Assembly: GCF_000190415.1 (NCBI RefSeq)
Contig: NZ_AEWF01000001.1
Span: forward strand, 620,001 to 684,000
DNA length: 64,000 nucleotides
Origin: Candidatus Odyssella thessalonicensis L13
Lineage (GTDB): Bacteria > Pseudomonadota > Alphaproteobacteria > Paracaedibacterales > Paracaedibacteraceae
Direction of reading: 5' to 3'
Part shown: piece after piece, positions 28,775-37,967 of the stretch
Layout of the letters: the number at the start of each line of letters is the position of its first letter
Numbering within the stretch: the first letter of the stretch is position 1
Program-made: the position numbers and the translations under genes
The notes under the pieces: model-generated
Told to the model about the DNA's origin: nothing
The model's input: only the letters and a program-made list of their open reading frames with translations
Databases searched by the model: none

Positions 28775-29659
28775 ATGATTAAAAATATTTTTTTGGCGAT
28801 GTTGGGGCTTATTATTAGTATAAACTCAAGTGGCGCCCAAGAGGTGGGTTCCTCTGCCGCTCAGGATATTCTTTATAAAGAAAATCTTATGAGCCGCCAA
28901 GATCTTGACACTGCCTTAGAAGTTGTTGCCAGCTCACAGAATTCTGAAACGGATAAGGTAATTCTATCGAAGGTATTAGAAAGATACTATTTATATGGTT
29001 TTTATCCTTTAAAAATTTTGAATACACCTGCTAGCCTTGTCTTAGAGAATTTTGTTTATCAGCATGCAAAAGATAACTATCTTATCGCTGAGCTTTTACC
29101 CCTCTTTAATGGGTACTTTGACAAGCTTTTTCACTCCCAACGGTCGCAAGACTCGATACAAGATTTGGTAAGGACAGAAAAATTTAAGCAGATTGACTAT
29201 GGCAGTCTGGATAAAATCTATAAAGACACTGCTTTCGATAAGTACTATCACCATCTTATGCTTCCCTTTCAAGCTCGCCATCGCACTCGTGAACTTTTAG
29301 GCCACTTTATTAAGAGAATTGGCCAAAGATTATTGAGCAGGAATGCCATCAAATCGATGTATTTTACTTACCTATACCTAAGTGAGGTGTCTCCAAACTT
29401 TAGAGCAGAAGAAGAGTATCTCTTTTATCCAGCTCGAGCCGGCTTTGCTCATGCCCAGTATGCATTAGCATATGCCCTTTATTATGATTATCTGCGCAGC
29501 CGTCCCGAAGATCAGACCGAGGAGCGTAGAGAAATAATTAAGTGTTGGGTAGCAAAAGCTGCCGCACAAGGGATGTCGGAAGCTCAAGACACACAAGTCT
29601 TGCTTAATGAGAAGGGGTTTTCAGCAACAGTTAAATTTGTCGAAATTCCAATTCCGTAA
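28775..29659 (+). CDS. Exported Sel1-like helical-repeat protein
   Basis: 294 residues. Signal peptide about 1-21 (MIKNIFLAMLGLIISINSSG, AQ). Mostly helical. Near the C-terminus (about 215-275) YPARAGFAHAQYALAYALYY then CWVAKAAAQGMSEAQ fits the Sel1 repeat pattern (A..G.A.AQ..L...Y....W..KAA.QG...A). Sel1 proteins are scaffolds and are common among secreted factors of intracellular bacteria. AGGGGAAA lies about 10 bases before the ATG. No operon partner. Confidence 0.65.
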   Translation: MIKNIFLAMLGLIISINSSGAQEVGSSAAQDILYKENLMSRQDLDTALEVVASSQNSETDKVILSKVLERYYLYGFYPLKILNTPASLVLENFVYQHAKDNYLIAELLPLFNGYFDKLFHSQRSQDSIQDLVRTEKFKQIDYGSLDKIYKDTAFDKYYHHLMLPFQARHRTRELLGHFIKRIGQRLLSRNAIKSMYFTYLYLSEVSPNFRAEEEYLFYPARAGFAHAQYALAYALYYDYLRSRPEDQTEERREIIKCWVAKAAAQGMSEAQDTQVLLNEKGFSATVKFVEIPIP

Positions 29660-29873
29660 ATGATAAAAGAGGCATTCCGATTTAAAAGTAGACAGATAAA
29701 ACTTTCTATTCATCAGCCACTAGGGCAGTAGACAATTTGTCAAAGGTCTATTTATCATCTCGCTGCCGACCAACTGTGGACACATACCTAATCAGCCATC
29801 GATGTTTACCGATGACTGATTTGTTTGTGTAACCATAGATTCTTTAATAATGGCTCTGAAGACCTTTGTCCGG

Positions 29874-30443
29874 TTATTCAATACCGTAGCGCGTAGCTGA
29901 ATACTTTATCATTTCTTCCGCTGGACTAGAGGCTTGGCGATAAAGCTTTAGCGTTGCCATCTTGCTATCCGTGGAAGCATTATAAATGCGCTGCATATAT
30001 CCATAGCGTTGCAACTCTTGTCCTAAGACTGATTCTTCAGTTTCGCTTAGAATACCATAATTATAGAAATTTGTTTGCACGATCGGATTTTGAGTCAGAT
30101 TATTAGCAATATTTGCTACTGTAAGGGAATGCTCTGGGGATTGGCGAATGAATTCTTCAGCAGCTGAACGATAAGCTGGGTTTTTCATTGCCTGCTTAAA
30201 TGATTTTAAAACATCCCCCTGCATCTCCCATCGATTTTGGATCTTATTGATCACCTCATCTGCTAACATTTCGATTAATGTTGTGCCACCACCCTGCATA
30301 TCCAGGCCATCGGTCATCCAACTATAACGGGAAGATTTCAGGGCTTGCAAAGCAGGATTCTCGGCAACCTCTGCTAAGGCGGCGTGGGCGGGCACGGCCA
30401 TCGAAATTCCAAAAAGAAGGCCAGAGATAAATAATGTTTTCAT
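29874..30443 (-). CDS. Exported protein of unknown function
   Basis: About 189 residues from the ATG at 30443, with GGAGG 6 bases upstream (an earlier ATG at 30455 overlaps that site). Signal peptide MKTLFISGLLFGISMAVPAH. The rest is hydrophilic and helical (LIEMLADEVINKIQNRWEMQ). No recognisable domain. Confidence 0.6.
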   Translation of the reverse strand: MKTLFISGLLFGISMAVPAHAALAEVAENPALQALKSSRYSWMTDGLDMQGGGTTLIEMLADEVINKIQNRWEMQGDVLKSFKQAMKNPAYRSAAEEFIRQSPEHSLTVANIANNLTQNPIVQTNFYNYGILSETEESVLGQELQRYGYMQRIYNASTDSKMATLKLYRQASSPAEEMIKYSATRYGIE

Positions 30444-30774
30444 TTTATCCTCCATAGATGTTGGATGTTACAGTTCTTAATATAGAATAAGAAGTTAACA
30501 TTCCCTTAACAGCAGGTTTATATAGCTGACAATATTATTTAAGTTAGGGAGTTTGATTATGGTAATATTGCGGCAATGACTTTATTCATCATTTAACAGT
30601 GATGACTGTTGCTGAGATGTACCTTGCAATATTAAAGGATCTAACGCTTATATTTAAAAAAGATTTTATAGCGATCTGATTATCCATTTATTTGATAGTC
30701 AGAACCAATTTGAAGCATTATAGTGGACTTAGATAACAATAAATAACCTTATCTTCTGCATTGGTTTGCCACTG
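30444..30774. other. Divergent intergenic region
   Basis: AT-rich spacer with promoters presumably in both directions. No gene, RNA or repeat recognised. Confidence 0.35.
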
Positions 30775-31281
30775 ATGAATCTTAAATCGTTAATAAAGAT
30801 ATGGTTCGCCATTTTCTGGCGTATTATTCTGTACTCTTGGACTGTTTCCTTTTATTTCGTATCAATTGCAAGCTTAATCTTATTATATTGTCTTAATCAC
30901 GGCCTGATTGATGATCTGCGGGGCTTAGTATTCGCCGTCTTTGGCTTGTCTTCCTCGGCTCCGATTGCTAAGTTTTCCTATGGGCGCCTTATAATCTCCG
31001 AAACCCTTAACGCTGTCTTTAACTTTCCATTGCTTTACCTGGCATTAAAACGTCTTCCCGCAATCCCTTTTAAAAATTTCTCAATTAAGTATAAATCTTT
31101 AAAGCAACCCTGGATAATCTTAGGGCCTATCAATTTTCTTTGTTATCTTGCCCTTTATTTAGGGGTATGCACCTTTCTGAGGAAAGAAAGTGAGATAGCT
31201 CAGTTTCTGCTGGCCGTTTTAATGGTTTTCACCTTTATTCCTATCGCTTTTAAAAATTGCTTAAGCCAGAATGACCGTTAA
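30775..31281 (+). CDS. Membrane protein of a small paralogous family, copy 3 (divergent)
   Basis: About 168 residues from the ATG at 30775 (a TTG at 30766 is possible). N-terminus NLKSLIKIWFAIFWRIILYS keeps the W..xWR pattern of the copies at 19793, 20517 and 55077, followed by about four membrane segments. It lacks the family's C-terminal YYxxIxxG..G...P tail, so membership is tentative. A terminator follows. Confidence 0.6.
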   Translation: MNLKSLIKIWFAIFWRIILYSWTVSFYFVSIASLILLYCLNHGLIDDLRGLVFAVFGLSSSAPIAKFSYGRLIISETLNAVFNFPLLYLALKRLPAIPFKNFSIKYKSLKQPWIILGPINFLCYLALYLGVCTFLRKESEIAQFLLAVLMVFTFIPIAFKNCLSQNDR

Positions 31282-31304
31282 CCGCTAAAGCGGCTGATTG
31301 TAAA

Positions 31305-31331
31305 AGAGAGGCTTTAAACAGCCTCTCTTCT
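31305..31331 (+). terminator. Intrinsic terminator after membrane protein copy 3
   Basis: Stem AGAGAGGCT (31305-31313) and AGCCTCTCT (31320-31328) with loop TTAAAC and a short T-rich tail, 24 bases after the stop. Confidence 0.7.
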
Positions 31332-31416
31332 TAACTAGAATTAAGCACCTTATCTTCCTTTTTCCTTCGTTGCTAGGATTCGAAATAATAAGACCCTTAG
31401 CTTTCAAGCTTTCTTA

Positions 31417-31677
31417 TCAATAATCATCGTCGTCTGAATCCTGTAGCAGGTCATCAATGTCGGCAAATGAGTCAGATCCCCCATATCTTTTTGAAAGCTC
31501 CGCAAGTCGATCAGCGCTACTATAGGGCTGGGAGTGTCCCTGATTACTTTGGGAAGAGCCCCTATAATGGGGATTCCTGTTCACAGAGAGACCACTAGCA
31601 CCTAAATCAAACAGTTCATGCTCCTCACTGGCTGGAGGCTGAATTTCTGGTCTTCTTGCAAACGACAAGAATTGCAC
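31417..31677 (-). CDS. Small hydrophilic hypothetical protein
   Basis: 86 residues from a GTG start without a clear ribosome site. Rich in Ser, Gln, Asp and Glu, ending in an acidic run (DLLQDSDDDDY). The low-complexity composition suggests a disordered protein, or the tail of a degraded gene whose upstream part is no longer readable in 31680-31930. No family recognised. Confidence 0.35.
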   Translation of the reverse strand: MQFLSFARRPEIQPPASEEHELFDLGASGLSVNRNPHYRGSSQSNQGHSQPYSSADRLAELSKRYGGSDSFADIDDLLQDSDDDDY

Positions 31678-31936
31678 CGCATCTTGGCGTCAATATTAGG
31701 GATATCATTTTTAATAGTTACCAGCTTACCCCAGTGAGTATAAATTGCCGTTCCAACCTCCCAAGATAAAGGCAAGAAAACAGTATCAGGGGTAGGTGCA
31801 ATATAGGGGTTTCTATAAGTTTTTAATTTCTTCTGTTCTTTTCAGAAATCGCAGAGTTATCTTATGAACTTTAATGGAAAGAGAGGCCTAAGCCTCTCTT
31901 ATGCCCACTTCACAGGAGGAAAGCAGGAATGGGTTA

Positions 31937-32386
31937 TTACTTTTTGCAGCTCTGATCCGTTTCTGATCCCGGAATTTTAGCATATTGGGTGGTACGGCGC
32001 CATTCTGAGGTCCGTCCAAATAGCTTAACACCGACGTAACCGCGCAGATTTAATTGATTCTCATTAACCATTTCAATACTACCGTTGTAGGTTTTACCTT
32101 CTTTGGGATCGCGAACGGTTCCATCTTCCCATGTATTGACATCAGCGGATTTAAAACCTTTGACAATTTCCAAACCAATTGTTGGCACGTTGGTTTCAGC
32201 ATCAACTTTTGGTTTACCGTCGCGGCATTTTTCCTTCAAATCGACAATTTTACCACAAAGCTCCTCACCACACTTATAAATCTGAACTTTGGCATCATTA
32301 TCCTTTGTTAACCAATAACCCTCAGGATTAAACGCAGCACATGCTAAGCCCGGCATAAGAAGTGATAATAGGGCAAACTTTTTCAT
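31937..32386 (-). CDS. DUF2147 exported protein
   Basis: About 149 residues from the ATG at 32386 (GGAGGG upstream). Signal peptide to about residue 18, then a DUF2147 domain: GYWLTKDNDAKVQIYKCGEE, LCGKIVDL, WEDGTVRDPKEGKTYNGSIE, LNLRGYVGVKLFGRTSEWRR. The conserved Cys pair in YKCGEELCGKI is typical. This periplasmic beta-barrel-like domain is widespread; its biochemical role is not established. Monocistronic. Confidence 0.85.
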   Translation of the reverse strand: MKKFALLSLLMPGLACAAFNPEGYWLTKDNDAKVQIYKCGEELCGKIVDLKEKCRDGKPKVDAETNVPTIGLEIVKGFKSADVNTWEDGTVRDPKEGKTYNGSIEMVNENQLNLRGYVGVKLFGRTSEWRRTTQYAKIPGSETDQSCKK

Positions 32387-32475
32387 CTTTCCCTCCATAA
32401 TTTTTAAAGCACAGTCATTAATTAAAATAGTTTATCTATTTAAAAAGGCGACCGTAAATTGATAAAACAATAAAA

Positions 32476-32496
32476 AACCCGGGGTCAACCCGGGTT
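32476..32496 (-). terminator. Intrinsic terminator of the FadL-type porin gene
   Basis: Stem AACCCGGG (32476-32483) and CCCGGGTT (32489-32496). On the minus strand it is followed by TTTTATT. It lies 22 bases beyond the porin stop at 32518. Confidence 0.85.
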
Positions 32497-32517
32497 TTTC
32501 CTAGCAAGCAATAATGC

Positions 32518-33762
32518 TTAGAATTTATAATTGAACTGAGCAGCGATCAGATCAACATGGTTCTTAACGCGACCATTCAGAGTCCCTTTTACAGGATCTG
32601 TTAGATTAATCTTGCCCTTTTTAAAGAACTCATGACCATAGCTCAAGGTCATAGACATTTTTGGCCCAACGCTGTAGGTGGCACCGACGGCAACCCAGTG
32701 CTTATCGCAATCTGGAATGCTGGCAACACGGGTGGCATCGCGAGATGGCGCATTATCAAATGCATAACCAGCCCGAACAGACCAACTGTCATTGATTTTA
32801 TAGTTACCACCAACGCTGTAGAACCAGGAGTTTTTCCATCTTAAAGGAATAACATCCTGAGCTGTTCCATTCGTATTGGTAAAGCTGGTGACTGTAATGT
32901 TTTTGACAATATTCCAGTGGGTATAGATCACATCCACATAGGCTGTCAACTTGCTGGTCAGATCATAAGAGGTACTTAAAGTGGTAATTGCTGGGAAATA
33001 AACTTTTGCTTTGGCCGCAAAGTTATCAACAAGAATTCCGGTTAAGGTTCCAATTTCACCTTGGCCGGTAATGTTGCAATCCATTTTAGATTTATAAGAT
33101 AAACCGACTTTCCAAGCTTTAGTAATCTGAGCAAAGATGCCAGCCATCCAGCCCATGGACCAGTTATTGCCATTAACACGGCTGTAAAGCGTCCCCGGTA
33201 AGCCGAGAGGAGAAATAGTAACCTTTCGTGCCAGCTCAACGGTTGTATATTGTAATTGCAAGCCTGTTCCAACACTTAGCCAATCAACCAATTTAAGAGC
33301 TAAAGAAGGAGTCAGGTTCATTGCTCTCATCTCAGCGCGTGTAGAATGAGCTTTGGTGATTGAATTGTTACCATAATTGAATTTTAGACCAAAAGGCGCA
33401 TGGACCATCATCCCCAGCTTAAGACGCTCATGGGCGTTGGCAACAACACCAAAAGATGGAACGGCTACCTTTTTAGCAGCATTACGCGAGGTCCCACTCT
33501 CATTCAACTGATTCTTACCACTAAACTTAGTCACGCCAAATACGCCAGTTAAGCTACCGGAAACTTGATGGGTGTTATTTTGAATCATGGCGGCTGGGTT
33601 AGCATAAATGGCTAAAGGATCATCCATAACACCGCTACCGGCATTGGCCATACCTTGGGTCCAGGCATTTTGCAACTTGACACCATAGCCGCTTGCCATG
33701 GCGGAAGATGCTGCAAAAACAGTGCTAAGAGCAAAGATAACTTTTGAACTCTTTGAAATCAT
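32518..33762 (-). CDS. FadL/OmpP1/TodX-family outer membrane transport protein
   Basis: About 414 residues from MISKSSKVIFALSTVFAASS (AGGA 8 bases upstream; an earlier ATG at 33789 lies upstream of that ribosome site and next to the -10 box, so it is less likely). After the signal peptide the mature N-terminus GYGVKLQNAWTQGMANAGSG and YANPAAMIQN match the FadL hatch domain with its NPA motif, followed by a 14-strand barrel ending in LIAAQFNYKF with a terminal Phe. The family imports long-chain fatty acids or other hydrophobic compounds. A promoter and a terminator are both visible, so it is monocistronic. Confidence 0.9.
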   Translation of the reverse strand: MISKSSKVIFALSTVFAASSAMASGYGVKLQNAWTQGMANAGSGVMDDPLAIYANPAAMIQNNTHQVSGSLTGVFGVTKFSGKNQLNESGTSRNAAKKVAVPSFGVVANAHERLKLGMMVHAPFGLKFNYGNNSITKAHSTRAEMRAMNLTPSLALKLVDWLSVGTGLQLQYTTVELARKVTISPLGLPGTLYSRVNGNNWSMGWMAGIFAQITKAWKVGLSYKSKMDCNITGQGEIGTLTGILVDNFAAKAKVYFPAITTLSTSYDLTSKLTAYVDVIYTHWNIVKNITVTSFTNTNGTAQDVIPLRWKNSWFYSVGGNYKINDSWSVRAGYAFDNAPSRDATRVASIPDCDKHWVAVGATYSVGPKMSMTLSYGHEFFKKGKINLTDPVKGTLNGRVKNHVDLIAAQFNYKF

Positions 33763-33791
33763 TCTCAATTTCCTAGTTGGTTTAATCATAC

Positions 33792-33820
33792 ATTATAACT
33801 TTATGTAAAATTTTTGTTAA
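33792..33820 (-). promoter_or_regulatory. Sigma-70-like promoter of the FadL-type gene
   Basis: On the minus strand TTAACA (33815-33820), a 17-base spacer and a perfect TATAAT (33792-33797). About 30 bases upstream of the chosen start codon. Confidence 0.6.
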
Positions 33821-33878
33821 TTTAAAGTCGGTTTTTACTGAAATCGTATTTTTTTATCGACCTGTTGCAAAAAAACCT

Positions 33879-33907
33879 TTGTCATTTAAAAATGCTTATG
33901 CTATACA
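33879..33907 (+). promoter_or_regulatory. Sigma-70-like promoter of tRNA-Asn
   Basis: TTGTCA (33879-33884), a 17-base spacer and TATACA (33902-33907), placing initiation a few bases before the tRNA at 33920. Confidence 0.65.
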
Positions 33908-33919
33908 ATAAATATGTGA

Positions 33920-33995
33920 TCCCCGATAGCTCAGTCGGTAGAGCAAGTGGCTGTTAACCACTGGGTCGGCGGTTCGAGTCCGTCTCGGGGAGCCA
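33920..33995 (+). tRNA. tRNA-Asn (anticodon GUU)
   Basis: A 76-base cloverleaf including encoded CCA (33993-33995). Acceptor TCCCCGA (33920-33926) pairs perfectly with TCGGGGA (33985-33991). D arm with AGCTCAGTCGGTAGAGCA, anticodon loop CTGTTAA giving GTT, and T loop GGTTCGAGTCC are all canonical. It stands alone, not in a tRNA cluster. Confidence 0.96.
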
Positions 33996-34371
33996 CATTT
34001 TAGAAATCAATTTCCTCCTCACCTATTTATAATCCTTCAAAATAAAGTCTCTGACGACAGATACCACCTTTAGCTTTGATTGCTTACAGGCTATCAATGT
34101 TCATTATCACGTGCTTCGGGAATTGCGGGGAGGCGGGCTAAATTTTAAAGAATTAGGCATTACCCTTTCTTAAGAAAGGACTTTTTAGAGAGATATTCAG
34201 AGGAATTTATAGCCCCCTTCTCTCTTCCTTAGATCTGCCTCAGACTTACAGATAACATTAGCCCTGCTAACAAGAGCTAACGACCTGGCTGGCCGCATCT
34301 AAAACTTAAATTGTTGGCCGCATAGCAACCAACAATTTAAATGCACGCCTTGTCAAATCATCTTTTATAAA
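33996..34371. other. Intergenic region between tRNA-Asn and an exported protein gene
   Basis: No gene recognised. It contains the inverted repeat at 34306-34340. A short sequence TGGCCGCAT occurs twice near 34289-34323. No integrase or phage remnant is seen next to the tRNA. Confidence 0.4.
34306..34340 (-). terminator. Perfect 12-bp inverted repeat, probable terminator
   Basis: TTAAATTGTTGG (34306-34317) and CCAACAATTTAA (34329-34340) with an 11-base loop, 32 bases after the minus-strand stop at 34372. The following T run is short, so a protein-binding palindrome is an alternative. Confidence 0.5.
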
Positions 34372-35649
34372 CTAGGCATTTACAATGCTTACTTCTTGAG
34401 GTGTCAGCTTCGTTTTGAGTTCCTCGTCTAGAAACAGCACTTCACACCCCGACCGTAAGAAAAGACTGTCCAGTTGGAACCACTTGCAAAGTTTCTCTTT
34501 GAGATATGTGCTTTGTCCCACTAATTCTTCACTTAAATTACTAACAGCATCTAGTCGGGCTAATAAAGCTACAATCCAAGCTATATCATAGTGATGTGTA
34601 GTTTCTAAAAGTAGTCGATTAAACTGTTCCGATTTCATTTTATCAACAGCAGCCCACAGGCTCTCATCATTCTTTAAACCATCTAAATTATCCCGATTAA
34701 TCTCTATTAAGCGGATTAATTCCATCGCTTCTCGAGCCAATAACCGTGGAACATCTTTCTCGCGCCTTAAGATTTTACTCTCAGGAATTGGAGCAAACAG
34801 GCAGTAGGTATGGTAAAAAAGAGACCGCAGATCGGCCATACCAGCCTCCTCTGGCTTTAAAAAGGTTACTTCCTGACCGGCGTGATTTAAAACTCTACCA
34901 AATAAAACATGAGTCATTCCAAAGGGCAATACCGGCAAAGCGAAACTTTCAGGTTCAAAACGAGCATCAAAGCCATAATGGGTAAGCTGCCGACCGACAA
35001 AGTGACTTGATTTCGCCATTCTGCTGTAGCCAATATTACTCCCCCAAAGGTTATAGACCCCATCACTCAGTTCTTCAGATTTAGTAACCCCTGCACAATA
35101 AACGGTTAAATTCTCCAAATAGTCATGCAGCCTGCGATCTTTGTCCTCAATAATAATGGCCCCCCGATTAAACTTGTCACCTTGTTGCCAGGATAATTCT
35201 ACCAGGGCCCAAACAATACTAACAAACGTCTCCACCCGCGCTTGCAGGGGCAAGTATAGTGAATCCTCCGCATTTGCGGTAAAGGCTCCTGAGATCCAAC
35301 TACACAGATTGGTCAGTGTTAAGCCGTTTTTAAAATAGTAAATGTTATGCTTATTATAGTCCTTAAATACAGCTAATTCATGCTGATCAGCCTCAGGCCG
35401 CCCCGCGAGTATTTCACTCAGCTTTTGTCGCCCCTTTGCCGTTAGGACTTGCAAGTCTTGGGGCGTTAGGGTGTAAGCATGGCCAAATTTGTAATTTGAA
35501 AGACAGCCAGGCGCACTTGCGTCCAAATCATACAATCCCGCCGCAAGTCCAGTTTGAGATTCAAAGCGCGGCTCCATTGCCTCTGCTATCTGGAAAGAAA
35601 GCAAACCGCAGGTTATAACCATATGACAAAGATGTTTTACGGATATCAT
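34372..35649 (-). CDS. Large exported protein of unknown function
   Basis: 425 residues. Signal peptide about 1-24 ending IAEAMEPRF, a junction shared with several other exported proteins here. The centre has a compact, conserved-looking segment (SSHFVGRQLTHYGFDARFEP, then LPVLPFGMTHVLFGRV and EVTFLKPEEAG) that looks enzymatic rather than repetitive. The C-terminal third is helical (EAMELIRLIEINRD). I do not recognise the family. AGGAATA lies about 9 bases before the ATG. Monocistronic. Effector-like function is possible but only inference from export. Confidence 0.65.
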   Translation of the reverse strand: MISVKHLCHMVITCGLLSFQIAEAMEPRFESQTGLAAGLYDLDASAPGCLSNYKFGHAYTLTPQDLQVLTAKGRQKLSEILAGRPEADQHELAVFKDYNKHNIYYFKNGLTLTNLCSWISGAFTANAEDSLYLPLQARVETFVSIVWALVELSWQQGDKFNRGAIIIEDKDRRLHDYLENLTVYCAGVTKSEELSDGVYNLWGSNIGYSRMAKSSHFVGRQLTHYGFDARFEPESFALPVLPFGMTHVLFGRVLNHAGQEVTFLKPEEAGMADLRSLFYHTYCLFAPIPESKILRREKDVPRLLAREAMELIRLIEINRDNLDGLKNDESLWAAVDKMKSEQFNRLLLETTHHYDIAWIVALLARLDAVSNLSEELVGQSTYLKEKLCKWFQLDSLFLRSGCEVLFLDEELKTKLTPQEVSIVNA

Positions 35650-35813
35650 TTACATATATTCCTGGAGAATTAGTTAATAAATGATATCTAGCCTGAGAAG
35701 AATCGACAATAAATAATTTAGTAAAATTAAATTATAATTTATATAAAATCTTAACAGTAAGTTGATTTTTTATTAATTTTTCCTATTTCTTATAATGTAA
35801 GAGGGAGGTTAAA

Positions 35814-36092
35814 ATGACAAATTTTTCTGGAAATGATAAGCATCCAATGGATTGTAAATGTCCTTGGAAGATGTGTTTCTGCCACATTCATTCAACTTGG
35901 CTCGCCTTTATGGGATTAATGGTCCTAAATTTTGGCTTTCTGTATGTCATCCACAAAGTTGTGATGCATTTCGCTGGCAGTCACGCTCACGCCGAGGCAA
36001 TATTCTTTGGAGTCACCGCCTTTATTGGTGCGGCTATAATGATCTATCATAGGAAATGTAGCTGTTGTTGCCACAGTTCCTGTGATAAATAA
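35814..36092 (+). CDS. Small Cys/His-rich membrane protein
   Basis: 92 residues, start supported by GAGGGAGG. N-terminus has DCKCPWKMCFCHIHS, followed by two TM segments (about 31-50 and 60-78), a histidine-rich loop (HFAGSHAHAE) and a C-terminal RKCSCCCHSSCDK. Cysteine clusters at both ends probably face the same side and could bind a metal. It converges with regA, its stop lying 8 bases from the regA stop, next to the SCO1 gene. No family recognised. Confidence 0.65.
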   Translation: MTNFSGNDKHPMDCKCPWKMCFCHIHSTWLAFMGLMVLNFGFLYVIHKVVMHFAGSHAHAEAIFFGVTAFIGAAIMIYHRKCSCCCHSSCDK

Positions 36093-36099
36093 ATTGATT

Positions 36100-36642
36100 T
36101 CAGCCTCTCGGCGCATGTTTTGCAAGAATGCGTTGCAGCGTGCGCCGATGCATTCTTAATCGTCTGGCTGTTTCTGACACATTATTGCCACATTCACTAA
36201 AGACCCGTTGAATATGTTCCCACTTAACGCGATCCGGGGACATAGGATCTTCTGGTAAAGCTAGTTCTGATCCTTCACGCTGACGCAATGCATTATCAAT
36301 CATATCCGCATCGGCAGGCTTAGTTAGGTAATCGACCGCTCCATGCTTAATCGCTGCGACTGCGGTGGCAATATTACCATAGCCTGTCAACATAACAATC
36401 CGCATATTATCATTAGCAGCCTTTAATAGATTCACTAAGTCAAGACCATAGCCATCACCTAATTTCATATCCACAATCGCGAACTCAAAGCTATGATCTG
36501 ATAAGATAAGTTTGGCTTCTTCTAAACTTCCTGCCAAGCTAACAGTGTAACCTCGACGCCCCATAACCCGCCCGAGTTGCTCACGAAGGGGTTGATCATC
36601 ATCAATAATGATAAGCGACGCATTATTGGCCAGGGTTTTCAT
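36100..36642 (-). CDS. regA: Redox response regulator RegA/ActR/PrrA
   Basis: 180 residues. Receiver domain with DDD at 14-16, phosphoacceptor Asp58 (FAIVDMKLGDG), Thr85 (MLTGYG) and Lys108 (YLTKPAD); then a Fis-type HTH at about 150-178 (GNNVSETARRLRMHRRTLQR), highly conserved in RegA. RegA controls respiration, terminal oxidases and related functions in response to redox state. It overlaps regB by 20 bases, so the kinase and regulator are coupled. Confidence 0.93.
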   Translation of the reverse strand: MKTLANNASLIIIDDDQPLREQLGRVMGRRGYTVSLAGSLEEAKLILSDHSFEFAIVDMKLGDGYGLDLVNLLKAANDNMRIVMLTGYGNIATAVAAIKHGAVDYLTKPADADMIDNALRQREGSELALPEDPMSPDRVKWEHIQRVFSECGNNVSETARRLRMHRRTLQRILAKHAPRG

Positions 36643-37906
36643 GGGTTACCTCTACTGCTTTACGGGGCAGATTAATTTCGCACACTGCTCCGTTTTTATT
36701 GTAAAAATACATCATACCGCCCTTTTTTTCTATTAGAGTCTGTGCGATAAAAAGTCCCAACCCCAAATGAATGCCATCGGTTGCGTCTTTGCGAGACGAT
36801 ACATACGGCTGCCCTATACGTGCTAGCACAAATTCAGGGAATCCCGGACCATCGTCGGCAATCTTAAGGGTCAGTTTTTCCTGTGACCACCCACAGGTGA
36901 CAAGGACTTGAGCATCAGCAAATTGCAAAGCATTAGCAATCACATTTCCCAGGGCATGCTGCAGCTCTGGACTCAAATTAATAAGCGGTGCTTCCGCTGC
37001 GCAAATAATGCGAATATGTTTACCAGGCGGCACGCCATGATTGTTGATAATGACGTTCAAAGCAGCTTCAAGGGGCAACATCTTAAACGGCAACACATGA
37101 TCTTCCCTGAAGTTGCGCGACAATCCTTGAAGAATTTCACGACAGCGGGTCGTCTGGTCATCAAGCGTCTGGATATCCTCTTTAAGGTGATCGGGCAACA
37201 ACGTCTCTTTTTTCATTTCACGGATTACCAATATCACGGTCGTTAATGGAGATCCAAGTTCATGAGCAGCAGCAGCGGCCAGCGCCCCCAGAGAGGCTAA
37301 TTTCTGCTCGCGCGCTAATGCTAACTCCGTTACTTGCAAAGCCTGCATGGTTTTCAGGTGATCCGAGGCAACTTTACTCACATAAATAGCAATAAAAATC
37401 ATCGCACAACTTATGGCCACCAAAACCGCAAAACGTAGCAATTCAGGAAGAACCAACCCCGCTTCAAACCAGGGCAACGGGAAGGCAGAAGTATACAAGG
37501 TTACGGTCGCCAATAAACCAAACAAGGTTACAACCGTGGCATCACGACGTCGGGCAAACCCGGCAGCAATGATGACGGGCGCCAATAAAAATACAGCAAA
37601 GGGATTATTCAATCCTCCCGTTACATAGAGCAAGGCTGCAAGCTGACCAATATCGTAGATAAGATAATAACAAAGCTGGCTGGCCGGGATTTTAGGCTTA
37701 ACCCGATGAGTTAGAGTTAAAACAAAGTTCACCATAACAGACAACCCAATAAGCGACCAGGTCAGCACTTTGGGATAACGTATATGGAATCCGTGATCAA
37801 TTAACAAAAGCGTCGCCGATTGTCCCGCCAGAGCAATCCATCGCAGACTAACCAATAATGCAAAAGAGATACCTGCCCTTAAATGCGACACTGAATAACT
37901 TTGCAC
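36623..37906 (-). CDS. regB: Redox sensor histidine kinase RegB/ActS/PrrB
   Basis: 427 residues, GTG start with AGGGA upstream. Six membrane segments in the first 180 residues contain the quinone-binding heptapeptide GGLNNPF (97-103). H-box LGALAAAAAHELGSPLTTV with phosphorylated His215. The redox-active cysteine is Cys255 in TTRCREIL. The ATPase domain has DDGPGFP and GLGLFIAQ motifs. All known redox-sensing elements are intact. Divergent from the SCO1 gene, with an intergenic gap of about 60 bases. Confidence 0.94.
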   Translation of the reverse strand: MQSYSVSHLRAGISFALLVSLRWIALAGQSATLLLIDHGFHIRYPKVLTWSLIGLSVMVNFVLTLTHRVKPKIPASQLCYYLIYDIGQLAALLYVTGGLNNPFAVFLLAPVIIAAGFARRRDATVVTLFGLLATVTLYTSAFPLPWFEAGLVLPELLRFAVLVAISCAMIFIAIYVSKVASDHLKTMQALQVTELALAREQKLASLGALAAAAAHELGSPLTTVILVIREMKKETLLPDHLKEDIQTLDDQTTRCREILQGLSRNFREDHVLPFKMLPLEAALNVIINNHGVPPGKHIRIICAAEAPLINLSPELQHALGNVIANALQFADAQVLVTCGWSQEKLTLKIADDGPGFPEFVLARIGQPYVSSRKDATDGIHLGLGLFIAQTLIEKKGGMMYFYNKNGAVCEINLPRKAVEVTHENPGQ

Positions 37907-37967
37907 ACTGATTTCCCTATGGTATGGTTTAAGTTAACTTATGGTAACAAACTTAAAGAGAAATCAC

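Noticed and set aside
33920-34371. Genomic island or attachment site at tRNA-Asn
   Set aside because: No integrase, no repeated tRNA 3' end and no phage genes are seen in the window.
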